A stretch of 64,000 nucleotides of DNA from assembly GCA_017935505.1 (NCBI GenBank), contig JAGBHM010000032.1, forward strand, positions 1-64,000, written 5' to 3'. Positions 43,882 through 52,944 of the stretch are shown piece after piece. This DNA comes from Bacteroidales bacterium. Lineage in GTDB: Bacteria; Bacteroidota; Bacteroidia; Bacteroidales; UBA932. Both the position numbers and the translations under genes were made by a program. Below the pieces are notes generated by a model. It saw only the letters and a program-made list of their open reading frames with translations. It had not been told where the DNA came from and did not search any database. Position 1 is the stretch's first letter. Each line of letters begins with the position of its first letter.

Positions 43882-46017
43882 ATGAATATATTGAAAAAAA
43901 TATTGATTGTACTTTTGGTGGGATTCGTTACCTCCTGCAATAAGGATGGCGGTTCTGCCGGTACTGGATTTTTGAAGCTCAACATATCACAGGATGAGTC
44001 TTTGGTGGTTGTGGGTACAAAGGCTGAGGCTGATCCTGTCTACAAAGTTGAAGTTCAGAATTCAGAGGGAGTGGTAGTGGCATCATATGACAATCACAAT
44101 GATCTGGCCACCTCTCCGTTGAAACTGAAAGCCGGAAAATATACCGTAATAGGCACTACCGGTGAGAATGGAGGGCATGCAGCATTTGGTATGCCTGTCT
44201 ATCAGGGTAAGGATGAAGTTGAAGTTGTGGTGGGACAAACCACTACAGCAGAGGTTGTCTGTACTCTTTCACAGGTGAAGGTGACTGTAAAATGTGATAA
44301 GAGTGTGACAGATGCATTCAAGACAGTAATAGTGACCGTCACAAACCATACAGATTTTTCTGATGGCAGCAGAAACCTGATCTACAGTTCCGACAAAGGA
44401 GTGGCTGATGACGGCTCAATTGGAGGAGAGGGTTATTTCCAATGTACAGGCATGTTGAAATATAGCATATATCTGATAAATCAGGATGATGAAATATCTG
44501 ATGGTGATGTCTTTGGAACTATAGAGAATGTAAGCCCAAAAGAGCATTATATCTTCAATCTCTCGTTGTCTGAAAATGATGAGGGTGGAGCAATCATCCC
44601 TGGAATCGGAGTTGATACTTCAACAAATGACCGCGAGTATGATGTTAATGTAAACCTTAATAAAAAGGCGAAACCTGCCTTCTCTACAAGCGGATTCAAC
44701 CTCGACAATACCGCTTATATATCAATAGGTTCAACTTTGACATGGCAGGTTAATGTAATATCAAAGGCTGGTATTGAGAAATTGGTTGTGAGCCATAATT
44801 CAGCAGAATTGACAAATCGTGGCATACCGGCTTCATTCAATTTGATATCAATGTCTGAGACCGACAAGAGCGCGGTGAACAATGCCGGTCTTGTATGGAG
44901 TGGTGTTGTTGCAGGAACTAAAGAGACAATGACTCTCGATTTCTCAACATTGCTCTCTGCATTGCCTCTTGGTGATTATGAGTTTATCTTCACTGCTCTC
45001 GATATGCAGGCTCAGGAGGTGATAAAGAGCTTTAAGTTCAAGGTAATACCAGCGGTGGAAACCTCTACCATAAGTGCAGATCCTTGGGGAAGGCATGCAT
45101 TCCTGTATGGTATGTACAATACAGTAGAACAACCATCTGGCGTAGGTTTCGAGTACAGGAAGGAGAGCGATGCCACATGGCAGAAGGTTACATCAGGCCT
45201 CACTTTCGACGGTGCAAACTACTCTGTGAAAGTTACAGCTCTTGAACCGAGGACCAAATATATCTTCAGGACAGTTTCTGATAAAGAGCCGTCGAATGAG
45301 ATAGAGTTCACTACTTTAGGTGCAGACCAGATTGCAAACATGAGCTTTGATGCATGGTACAAGAGCGGAAAACACTGGTACCCTAATGCATCTGCAGACA
45401 ACTTCTTGTGGGATAGTGGAAACGAGGGCGCAAATACACTCTCTGAGGTTAACCCTACCCAGCCTACAACCAATGTGGCTGTGGCCGGTACAGACAAACA
45501 GGCTGCAATCCTCAAATCTGCTACAGCTGCCGGACAGTTTGCAGCAGGAAGCCTCTTCCTTGGTGATTTTGTGAAGGCAACGCTGTCACCTTTGGGAGCA
45601 AATCTCCATTGGGGACGTCCATATGACTGCAAGCCTCTGTCGCTTAAAGGATACTATAATTATACACCTGTTACAATTAACAAAACAAAAGCTCCTCATA
45701 CAGACAAGCAGGGAACAATGGATATTTGTCAGATTTATGTAGTATTGGCAGATTGGCCTGCAGGATACTTTGAGGTGAGTACAGGAGACAGCAAGTTCAT
45801 TGATGTGGAGAATGACCCTAATATAATAGGTTACGGTTCTCTTGAGAACAATGCTGCCACTAACGGATGGTTGAGTTTTGAGATTCCTATCGAGTACAGG
45901 AACAATAGAATACCTACAACTTGTGTGATAGTATGCTCTTCGAGCAAGTATGGTGACTATTTTACCGGTGGCGTAGGAAGTACCCTTATTGTTGATGAAT
46001 TTGAATTTACTTTTTAA
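43882..46017 (+). CDS. DUF4493/Ig/Fn3/PCMD surface lipoprotein
   Basis: A 711-residue lipoprotein (lipobox VTSC near residue 19). The order is a DUF4493 domain (VGTKAEADPVYKVEVQNSEG, GKYTVIGTTGENGGHAAFG, VVCTLSQVKVTVK), an Ig-like domain (near 265-390) and an Fn3-like domain (YRKESDATWQKV, LEPRTKYIFRT). The C-terminal PCMD domain begins with MSFDAWYKSGKHWYPN and includes AAGSLFLGDF, GRPYDCKPLSLKGYYNYTP and ICQIYVVLADWP. It is the fullest member of the three paralogues. The PCMD family has solved structures but no proven activity. The next gene begins 3 bp after the stop. Confidence 0.75.
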   Translation: MNILKKILIVLLVGFVTSCNKDGGSAGTGFLKLNISQDESLVVVGTKAEADPVYKVEVQNSEGVVVASYDNHNDLATSPLKLKAGKYTVIGTTGENGGHAAFGMPVYQGKDEVEVVVGQTTTAEVVCTLSQVKVTVKCDKSVTDAFKTVIVTVTNHTDFSDGSRNLIYSSDKGVADDGSIGGEGYFQCTGMLKYSIYLINQDDEISDGDVFGTIENVSPKEHYIFNLSLSENDEGGAIIPGIGVDTSTNDREYDVNVNLNKKAKPAFSTSGFNLDNTAYISIGSTLTWQVNVISKAGIEKLVVSHNSAELTNRGIPASFNLISMSETDKSAVNNAGLVWSGVVAGTKETMTLDFSTLLSALPLGDYEFIFTALDMQAQEVIKSFKFKVIPAVETSTISADPWGRHAFLYGMYNTVEQPSGVGFEYRKESDATWQKVTSGLTFDGANYSVKVTALEPRTKYIFRTVSDKEPSNEIEFTTLGADQIANMSFDAWYKSGKHWYPNASADNFLWDSGNEGANTLSEVNPTQPTTNVAVAGTDKQAAILKSATAAGQFAAGSLFLGDFVKATLSPLGANLHWGRPYDCKPLSLKGYYNYTPVTINKTKAPHTDKQGTMDICQIYVVLADWPAGYFEVSTGDSKFIDVENDPNIIGYGSLENNAATNGWLSFEIPIEYRNNRIPTTCVIVCSSSKYGDYFTGGVGSTLIVDEFEFTF

Positions 46018-46020
46018 TTG

Positions 46021-46812
46021 ATGAAATCGTTTTATCGGACAATTATACTTTTATTGGGTTTGACAGCACTGCCGCTTTTCACCGGCAGTGCCCAGGCCCG
46101 TGAAAAGGAGGAGTTCAGCAGGGGCATTGAGATGTCTACTTTTGTCCCTAAAGGAAACTGGATTGCTGGAGGTTCATTCTCCTACAGCGAAAATACGGCA
46201 AGCGACTATGAGATGCTCATTGTTGAGGATATCGACGGTACAAACTACTCGTTCAAGGTGAGTCCGTTTGTGGGATATTTCTTCAAGGATAACTTGTGCA
46301 TAGGAGGAAGGTTCGGCTACAGCCGTTCAATGATAAAGCTCAATTCCACATCATTGAACATCTCTGAAGATCTCAATTTTGATATAGAGAATTTCTACAA
46401 TCTCAGACACATATATACGGGAGCTGTATTTTTTAGAAACTATATCAGCCTTGGCAACAGCAAGCGGTTTGCATTGTTCAATGAGGTGCGTCTCTCTGCA
46501 GGCGGCGGACAGGGAAAGACAATCTCCGGAGTGGATGAAGAGCTGAAGGGTTCATACCAGGATATACTCGAGATGGAGTTGGGCCTTATTCCAGGTGTAA
46601 CAGCATTTATCGCTGAGAGCGTTGCTGTGGAGGCCTCCATTAATGTACTGGGATTTAGTTATAAAAAGTATGACCAGACACGCAATCAAGTTTATCAGGG
46701 CTCTTTTGAGAGTAGTGGCGTGAACTTTAAAGTTGACATACTCTCAATAAATATAGGAGTCTCTTTCTATTTTGACCGTCTGTTTGGAAATTCTAAAAAG
46801 AAAAAGAACTGA
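46021..46812 (+). CDS. Outer-membrane beta-barrel protein
   Basis: A 263-residue protein with a signal peptide cleaved near GSAQA. The rest alternates short hydrophobic strands and turns, as in an 8-stranded beta-barrel: NWIAGGSFSYSE, YSFKVSPFVGYFFKD, LCIGGRFGYSRS, HIYTGAVFFRNYI, FALFNEVRLSAGG, VAVEASINVLGFSY and LSINIGVSFYFDRLF. I chose the ATG at 46021, as the codon before it would be TTG. The stop overlaps the next ATG by one base (TGATG), so translation is coupled. Within the cluster it may anchor or export the neighbouring lipoproteins. That role is inferred. Confidence 0.75.
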   Translation: MKSFYRTIILLLGLTALPLFTGSAQAREKEEFSRGIEMSTFVPKGNWIAGGSFSYSENTASDYEMLIVEDIDGTNYSFKVSPFVGYFFKDNLCIGGRFGYSRSMIKLNSTSLNISEDLNFDIENFYNLRHIYTGAVFFRNYISLGNSKRFALFNEVRLSAGGGQGKTISGVDEELKGSYQDILEMELGLIPGVTAFIAESVAVEASINVLGFSYKKYDQTRNQVYQGSFESSGVNFKVDILSINIGVSFYFDRLFGNSKKKKN

Positions 46813-48362
46813 TGAGAAGTTTCAGGCTATTTTTTGCGGCACTCCTGCTGTTTGCACTTGTGGCGGGATGTATAAAGAATGATGTGCCCTATCCGGTTAT
46901 AGAGGCTGCTATTACGGTATTCAGGGTGCAGGGGCAGAAGGGTGCGGCCAATATAAATGTTGCAGAGAGGAGTGTAACAGTAGATCTTGCAGATACTGTA
47001 GATGTTAAGAAAGTAAAAATTCTGCAGTTTGAGGTTTCCGACAATGCAACAGTCTCTCCGGATGTTGTATCGGTTGTTGATATGTCACAACCATTGGTAT
47101 ATACTCTTACAACATTTCAGGATTATGTATGGACAATTAAGGCTACCCAATCGATAGAGAGGAGCATTGAACTTGAAAATCAAGTTGGAAGTGCTATCTT
47201 CGATGAATTCAGCAAAATAGCGATAGTGAGTGTGTCAAACACAACCCCTTTGAACAATATCAAGGTAAAGAGTATGAAGATTGGTCCACAGGGGAGTGTG
47301 ATAACTCCCGACTTTACCACTGTTACAGATTTTACAACTGCCAGGGAGTTTAAATGGGACTACAAAGGCAGAAGTGAGACATGGCTCATTAAAGTGGTGA
47401 AATCAGATGTGAGCGTTGTAACCGGAACAGCAAATGCATTTGCCAAGTATGTGATGGCAAATGGTGAGTTCCAGGCAGGCTCAGGAAATCCAACCTTTGT
47501 GTACAGAAAGGCTTCTGAATCTTCATGGACAACATTTTCTGGAGAAGTGGCTGTAAATGGCGGTACATTCTCAGCAAAAATTGCTGATCTTGAGCCTTCA
47601 ACTGAGTATGTGATAAAATCGAAGGTGGGGGAGTTGTATGGATCGGAAGTAACATTTACAACAGAGGCTGCCTTGCAGGTGGAGAATTCAGATTTTGAGA
47701 ACTGGATAAAGGAGGGAAAATCATGGTTCCCTAACCTTGATCTGACATCAGAGCACTACTGGTGGGATTCAGGAAACCGCGGTGCAAATACTTTGGGAGA
47801 GAAGAATCCTACTGTAGCGGAGGAGAGTGTGGTTGTGAAGGGAAAGGCTGCAAAACTCTCATCAAGTGCAATTGTAGGGGTGTTTGCTGCAGGAAATATC
47901 TATACAGGAAAATATGTGAAGACAGTTGGTATCGGTGCCCAATTGGATTTTGGAATACCTTTTACCAGTCGTCCAAGCTCTTTGAAAGGATACTATAATT
48001 ATACCTCAGGTACAATCGACAAAACCAAGGATAAATTTGCACACCTTAAGGGAGTGAAGGATACCTGCCACATATATGCAGTTCTTGCAGATTGGCCTGC
48101 TCCATATGAAATCAATACTACCAAGGAGATATTTCTGGATGTGGCAAATGACAAGAATATCATAGCATACGGAGATCTGCTTGATGGCGCTGGCACCGAC
48201 GGCAAGTATAAGGAGTTTGAGATAAAACTCACATACAGGGACCTCTCCCGCAAGCCAAAATATATTCTTATTGTGGCAGCTGCCAGCAAGTATGGCGACT
48301 ATTTTACAGGAAGCACAAGCTCTGTGCTCTATGTGGATGAATTTTCTTTATCATACGATTAA
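46812..48362 (+). CDS. PCMD-domain surface lipoprotein
   Basis: A 516-residue lipoprotein (VAGC, Cys near residue 20). Two small beta domains at about 25-115 and 120-195 resemble DUF5018-like modules (VTVDLADTVDVKKVKIL, then IAIVSVSNTTPLNNIKVKSMKIGP). An Fn3-like domain (YRKASESSWTTFSGEV, LEPSTEYVIKSKVGE) follows, then a C-terminal PCMD domain (NSDFENWIKEGKSWFPN, FAAGNIYTGKY, PFTSRPSSLKGYYNYTSG, DTCHIYAVLADWPAPY). The PCMD part is clearly homologous to that of the gene two upstream, but the N-terminal half is different. It is coupled to the barrel gene. Confidence 0.75.
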   Translation: MRSFRLFFAALLLFALVAGCIKNDVPYPVIEAAITVFRVQGQKGAANINVAERSVTVDLADTVDVKKVKILQFEVSDNATVSPDVVSVVDMSQPLVYTLTTFQDYVWTIKATQSIERSIELENQVGSAIFDEFSKIAIVSVSNTTPLNNIKVKSMKIGPQGSVITPDFTTVTDFTTAREFKWDYKGRSETWLIKVVKSDVSVVTGTANAFAKYVMANGEFQAGSGNPTFVYRKASESSWTTFSGEVAVNGGTFSAKIADLEPSTEYVIKSKVGELYGSEVTFTTEAALQVENSDFENWIKEGKSWFPNLDLTSEHYWWDSGNRGANTLGEKNPTVAEESVVVKGKAAKLSSSAIVGVFAAGNIYTGKYVKTVGIGAQLDFGIPFTSRPSSLKGYYNYTSGTIDKTKDKFAHLKGVKDTCHIYAVLADWPAPYEINTTKEIFLDVANDKNIIAYGDLLDGAGTDGKYKEFEIKLTYRDLSRKPKYILIVAAASKYGDYFTGSTSSVLYVDEFSLSYD

Positions 48363-48410
48363 CGGATATTGGGAGTAATTTGTTACTTTTACAAAAATAT
48401 TCCTGATATT

Positions 48411-49844
48411 ATGAACAAGAACTTTCGTTTTTACGGCAAATATATTTTGGGGATACTGGCTTTCGGGCTGGTATCTCTCTCTTTTTCATGTACAAAAGAG
48501 GACTCTCCTTCAGATGGGAGAGAAGAGGTTGCAGCATCTGTAAAGCTGACAAATGAGTTTGTTCTTAAATATAGCAAGGCATATTATTTATGGAACGACA
48601 AGGTCTCGTATGAAAATAAAGATCCCCGCTATATCGAAGATCCGTTTGAATTGTTCGACAGCCTGATATATGAAGAACTTGACCAATGGTCATATCTTAC
48701 AGATGATTCAGAGGCCATGTTCAACAGTTATGAAGGAGTTGAGACCACCTATGGATATAACCTGGTTCTTGGAAAGTTCTCCAATTCTGAGGCATATTTT
48801 GCCGTAGTGCAGTTTGTCTATCCCGATTCTCCGGCGGAAAAGGCTGGAATCAAGAGAGGAGACATCATACTCAAAATTGATGGAGCCGATATCTCCGACA
48901 GCAACTACCGCAATCTCTACTACTCATCCAATATACAGCTGCAGCTTGGTGAGTATTCTGCGGCAGACAAGACAATATTCCTGTCGGAGACCAAAATATC
49001 AATGTCTGCGGTAAAGATGGTCATAGATGCTGTAAATACCTATAAAGTAATAGAGTCATGGGGTCATAAGGTGGGCTATATCTGCTATACCGACTATGTT
49101 CCGGCTTCGCATGCAAAGCTTGCGGAGGTATGCACAGAGTTCAAAAATGCCGGAGTTACCGATGTCGTGCTTGATCTGAGGTACAATCCTGGAGGAGCTG
49201 TAGCCTCTGCCCAGTATCTTAGCAGTCTGTTTGTTCCAGAGCACAATATGTTGGATGAGGATGTCTTTCTCAATGAGATATGGAATGAACAAATGACAAA
49301 ATATTGGAAAGGAGAGGGAGAAGAGCTCACTACGAGATTTACAAAAAGTGTAATGCCGTATAATCTGAACCTGGAGAGGATCTACATACTTACAACCAGC
49401 GGAACAGCCTCGGCTTCAGAATCTACAATCGTAGGCCTCTCTCCATATATGGATGTAATTACAATTGGTGGTAGGACTCATGGTAAATATTGCGGAGCAA
49501 TGCTGCTCCAGCCTCTGGATAAAAACGGTAAAGTGATAAGCAGCATAAAGAACTGGGCAATGAGTCTGGTTGTCTATAAATTTGCCAATAACGACAACTA
49601 TACCGATTTCAAAGGAGGATTGCTTCCAGATTATGAGGTCGAAGATGACCTTATTGGTGCTGTATATCCTTTTGGAGATGTAAATGATCCGCATCTTGCC
49701 AAAGCCCTTGAACTTATAACAGGTATAAAGAGTTCTCCTACAAAGGTTTCTGAAGACAATGCCGATGTTTGTGCTTTTGAAATTCTTAAAAAAGAAACCC
49801 GACAGCTTAATGGCCGTCGGGGTGGATATTTGAAGAAATTGTGA
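48411..49844 (+). CDS. S41 family C-terminal-processing-like peptidase lipoprotein
   Basis: A 477-residue lipoprotein (LSFSC, Cys near residue 27). An N-terminal helical region precedes a PDZ domain (PAEKAGIKRGDIILKIDGADIS, near 145-170). The S41 protease core has VLDLRYNPGGAVASAQYL and the nucleophile Ser in LTTSGTASASESTIVGL. I chose the ATG at 48411; the reading frame is open further back only to a TTG. It ends the surface cluster. The last codons overlap, on the opposite strand, the terminator of the leu operon. It may trim neighbouring lipoproteins, but S41 proteins are common and the link is by position only. Confidence 0.85.
   Translation: MNKNFRFYGKYILGILAFGLVSLSFSCTKEDSPSDGREEVAASVKLTNEFVLKYSKAYYLWNDKVSYENKDPRYIEDPFELFDSLIYEELDQWSYLTDDSEAMFNSYEGVETTYGYNLVLGKFSNSEAYFAVVQFVYPDSPAEKAGIKRGDIILKIDGADISDSNYRNLYYSSNIQLQLGEYSAADKTIFLSETKISMSAVKMVIDAVNTYKVIESWGHKVGYICYTDYVPASHAKLAEVCTEFKNAGVTDVVLDLRYNPGGAVASAQYLSSLFVPEHNMLDEDVFLNEIWNEQMTKYWKGEGEELTTRFTKSVMPYNLNLERIYILTTSGTASASESTIVGLSPYMDVITIGGRTHGKYCGAMLLQPLDKNGKVISSIKNWAMSLVVYKFANNDNYTDFKGGLLPDYEVEDDLIGAVYPFGDVNDPHLAKALELITGIKSSPTKVSEDNADVCAFEILKKETRQLNGRRGGYLKKL
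49788..49821 (-). terminator. leu operon terminator inside the S41 gene
   Basis: On the minus strand CCCGAC (49816-49821) pairs with GTCGGG (49798-49803) and is followed by TTTCTTTTTT (49788-49797). It lies 31 bp past the leuB stop codon and within the last 60 bp of the convergent S41 peptidase gene. Confidence 0.75.
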
Positions 49845-49851
49845 TACTCCT

Positions 49852-50916
49852 TTAAATCTGGCTACAGATGAATTCTCCTACCTCGGTGGTGCTGTAGCTC
49901 TGCTTGTCTGCTGCAAGGTCTTCTGTAACAATACCTTGCTCAATACTCTCTCTGCAGGCCTGCTTTATGGCATCGGCCTCCTGTTTCATGCCGAACGAGT
50001 ATTCCAGCATCATTGCGGCAGAGAGAATTGTTGCCACCGGATTGGCGATATTCTTACCCTTTGCTTGTGGATATGAGCCGTGGATCGGTTCATAAAGAGA
50101 GAGATTCTCTCCAACTGATGCAGAAGGCAACAATCCTATGGAGCCAGTAATTACACTCGCTTCGTCACTTAAAATATCACCAAAGAGGTTTTCTGTAAGC
50201 AGCACATCAAACTTTCCTGGAGCGGTTACAAGCTGCATTGCAGCATTATCTACAAACATGAAATCAAGTTCAATATCGCTGTAGAGCTCCTTATGAAGTT
50301 CCTTTACAGTCTCTCTCCACAATCTGCTTGTAGCAAGCACATTGGCCTTGTCTACCAAAGTTACCGAACCTCTTCTCATCTTGGCAAGTTCAAATGCCTT
50401 TACCGCGATGCGTCTGATCTCATCTTTACTATACACGCATGTATCAAAGGCAACATTGCCATTCTCACTTCTTCCTCTCGGTTCACCAAAATAGAGACCT
50501 CCGGTAAGCTCCCTTACAATCATAAGATTGGCACCTTCAATCCTCTCCTTTTTAAGGGGAGAACGTTCTATAAGGCAGCTGAAAGGCTCTATGGGTCTTA
50601 GATTTGCAAAAAGTCCGAGACTCTTGCGCATCTTGAGTAATCCTTGCTCCGGCCTCACCTTTGCGTTGGGATTATTGTCATATTTAGGGTCTCCTATTGC
50701 CCCGAACAGTATGGCATCACTCTCCATACAGAGTTCGTGGGTCTTCAGGGGATATGGATCGCCGCACTCATCAATTGCACAGGCTCCCACAATTCCCTCC
50801 TCAAATTCAAATTCATGATTGTATCTCTTCCCTACAGTCTCAAGCACCTTTACCGCTTGGGCTATAATCTCCGGGCCAATGCCGTCTCCAGGAAGAACTG
50901 CTATCTTTTTTTTCAT
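49852..50916 (-). CDS. leuB: 3-isopropylmalate dehydrogenase
   Basis: A 354-residue NAD-dependent decarboxylating dehydrogenase of leucine synthesis. The N-terminal LPGDGIGPEII, the substrate-binding REL(T)GGLYFG segment, VDKANVLATSRLWRE and NLFGDILSDEASVITGSIGLLPSAS, followed by EPIHGSYPQAKGKNIANP, are all typical. Length matches the family. It is the last gene of leuA-leuC-leuD-leuB, 26 bp after leuD. Its stop is only 7 bp from that of the convergent S41 gene. Confidence 0.97.
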   Translation of the reverse strand: MKKKIAVLPGDGIGPEIIAQAVKVLETVGKRYNHEFEFEEGIVGACAIDECGDPYPLKTHELCMESDAILFGAIGDPKYDNNPNAKVRPEQGLLKMRKSLGLFANLRPIEPFSCLIERSPLKKERIEGANLMIVRELTGGLYFGEPRGRSENGNVAFDTCVYSKDEIRRIAVKAFELAKMRRGSVTLVDKANVLATSRLWRETVKELHKELYSDIELDFMFVDNAAMQLVTAPGKFDVLLTENLFGDILSDEASVITGSIGLLPSASVGENLSLYEPIHGSYPQAKGKNIANPVATILSAAMMLEYSFGMKQEADAIKQACRESIEQGIVTEDLAADKQSYSTTEVGEFICSQI

Positions 50917-50942
50917 ATGTAAACCCTTTTTATTCTCTTCTG

Positions 50943-51536
50943 TTATTTTCTGTTTTTCTCGAAATCCTCTATTATCGGTTTGGTTGTAATCAGATAATCA
51001 ATATCCTCCAATCCATTCTCGAGACAATGCCTTTTGTATTCACCTATCGGGAAGAACTCTTTTTCTCCGGTTGAGCAGATGCATATACTCTTCTCGGGCA
51101 GATTTATTATAAGTTCCATTTTATCGGATTTTGCAGCTTCAGAAAAGATTTTCTGCAAAAATTCTTCACTCACCTGCACCGGCAGAAGGCCGTTGTTCAG
51201 TGCATTGTTTTTGAAAATATCTGCAAAAAAACTCGATACAACAGCCCTGAAGCCATAATCTGCAATGGCCCATGCTGCATGCTCTCTGCTCGAACCGCAT
51301 CCGAAATTTTTTCCTGCCACCAGAATCCTTGCATTTTTGTCTGCTTTTGCAAATACAGAGTCCTCTATAACTTTTCCCTCTGATGTATATCTCCAGTCCC
51401 TGAACATCGCCTCTCCAAATCCCTCCCTCTTTGTTGCCTTGAGGAATCTTGCCGGTATTATCTGGTCTGTATCAATGTTCTCAACCTGTGTGGCGACAAC
51501 TGTTGAGGTGAGTATATCTATTTTTTCAAATCCCAT
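50943..51536 (-). CDS. leuD: 3-isopropylmalate dehydratase small subunit
   Basis: A 197-residue aconitase-swivel subunit that works with LeuC to isomerise 2- to 3-isopropylmalate. NIDTDQIIPARFLKATKREGFG at the N-terminus and AGKNFGCGSSREHAAWAI in the middle are the family hallmarks. VVSSFFADIFKNNALNNGLLPV follows. The gene lies 24 bp after leuC and 26 bp before leuB. Confidence 0.97.
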   Translation of the reverse strand: MGFEKIDILTSTVVATQVENIDTDQIIPARFLKATKREGFGEAMFRDWRYTSEGKVIEDSVFAKADKNARILVAGKNFGCGSSREHAAWAIADYGFRAVVSSFFADIFKNNALNNGLLPVQVSEEFLQKIFSEAAKSDKMELIINLPEKSICICSTGEKEFFPIGEYKRHCLENGLEDIDYLITTKPIIEDFEKNRK

Positions 51537-51560
51537 CTTCTATAATTTTAAGCTTTATGT

Positions 51561-52931
51561 TTAAATTCGGGGGTCAGTCACCACTCCTGTTACAGCAGCG
51601 GCAGCTGCCACTATCGGGCTACAGAGCATGGTTCTTGCCCCTTGTCCCTGGCGGCCTTCAAAATTTCTGTTGGAGGTAGAGAGCGAGTAGGCTCCCGAAG
51701 GCACTTTGTCTTCATTCATTGCAAGGCATGCAGAGCATCCCGGCTGGCGTATTTCAAAGCCTGCCTCCGATAGAATTTTGTCGATGCCCTCATTTTTAAT
51801 TTTCTGCTCCACTTCAACAGAACCCGGAACAAGCCAGACTGTAATTCCATCTGCCTTCTTTTTGCCTTTTACATATTGAGCGAATGCTCTGAAATCCTCA
51901 ATGCGGCCATTTGTACAGCTGCCTACAAAAATATAGTCTACCTTCTTGCCAAGCATCTTTTCCCCCTCTGTAAAGCCCATGTATTGCAGACCTTTGAGTC
52001 CGCTCTCATCACATTGCGGGATAGTGCCTGTAATTGCAATTCCGCGTCCTGGGTCTGTTCCGTATGTAATCATGGGCTCAATATCCTCGCCTCTGAATGT
52101 AAACTCTTTGTCAAATTTGGCATCTTTATCGGAGTAGAGTTGCTTCCATATAGCAACTGCCTCTTCAAACGCCTCCGGTGCGGGAGCATATTTTCTTCCT
52201 TTAATATAATCGAAAGTTGTTTTGTCAGGCGCCACAAAACCTCCGCGGGCACCCATCTCTATACTCATATTGCACACTGTCATCCTTCCCTCCATACTCA
52301 TATTTTCAAACACCTCTCCAGCATATTCAACAAAGTGGCCTGTGCCTCCGCTTGTGCCGAGCCTGGATATTATATAAAGTATTACATCTTTTGGTGTAAC
52401 ACACTTCCCGAGTTTGCCGGAGACTGTAATGCGCATCTGCTTCGGTTTGTTCTGCAGGAGCGTTTGGGTTGCAAGAACCATTTCAACTTCACTGGTGCCG
52501 ATTCCAAAAGCAATTGCGCCGAAAGCTCCGTGTGTGGCTGTATGGCTGTCGCCGCACACTATGGTCATTCCAGGCTGTGTAATACCCTGTTCAGGGCCTA
52601 TTACATGCACAATGCCATTCGACGGATGTCTCAATGGAAAATAGGAGATTCCATGCTCTGTGCAATTTTTTGCAAGTGTCTCGACAGGAATTCTGCACGA
52701 ATCATCAGCAATAGGCTTCTCCTGGTTGAGGGTAGGGGTGTTATGGTCGCATGTTGCAAATGTCTGCTGCGGTCTGAATACCTTTACCCCACGTTTTTTC
52801 AAACCTTCAAATGCCTGTGGCGAAGTTACCTCGTGGATAAAATGTCTGTCGATATATAATTGAGTGGGGCCATTCTCCAATTGCTGGACAACATGAGCGT
52901 CCCATATTTTGTCAAAAAGTGTCTTTCCCAT
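51561..52931 (-). CDS. leuC: 3-isopropylmalate dehydratase large subunit
   Basis: A 456-residue [4Fe-4S] aconitase-family subunit. The three cluster Cys occur in [11 protein letters not shown] and [34 protein letters not shown] and [18 protein letters not shown] are diagnostic. I chose the ATG at 52929-52931 ([15 protein letters not shown]), where homology begins. An ATG three codons upstream (52938-52940), 4 bp after the leuA stop, is also possible; longer forms would overlap leuA. Confidence 0.96.
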   Translation of the reverse strand: MGKTLFDKIWDAHVVQQLENGPTQLYIDRHFIHEVTSPQAFEGLKKRGVKVFRPQQTFATCDHNTPTLNQEKPIADDSCRIPVETLAKNCTEHGISYFPLRHPSNGIVHVIGPEQGITQPGMTIVCGDSHTATHGAFGAIAFGIGTSEVEMVLATQTLLQNKPKQMRITVSGKLGKCVTPKDVILYIISRLGTSGGTGHFVEYAGEVFENMSMEGRMTVCNMSIEMGARGGFVAPDKTTFDYIKGRKYAPAPEAFEEAVAIWKQLYSDKDAKFDKEFTFRGEDIEPMITYGTDPGRGIAITGTIPQCDESGLKGLQYMGFTEGEKMLGKKVDYIFVGSCTNGRIEDFRAFAQYVKGKKKADGITVWLVPGSVEVEQKIKNEGIDKILSEAGFEIRQPGCSACLAMNEDKVPSGAYSLSTSNRNFEGRQGQGARTMLCSPIVAAAAAVTGVVTDPRI

Positions 52932-52944
52932 TAGATCCATTATA

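Noticed and set aside
51876..52859. Plus-strand open frame of 327 codons within leuC
   Set aside because: It is a long shadow frame opposite leuC, rich in Cys, His and Ser as expected from the antisense of this codon usage, and has no domain signature.
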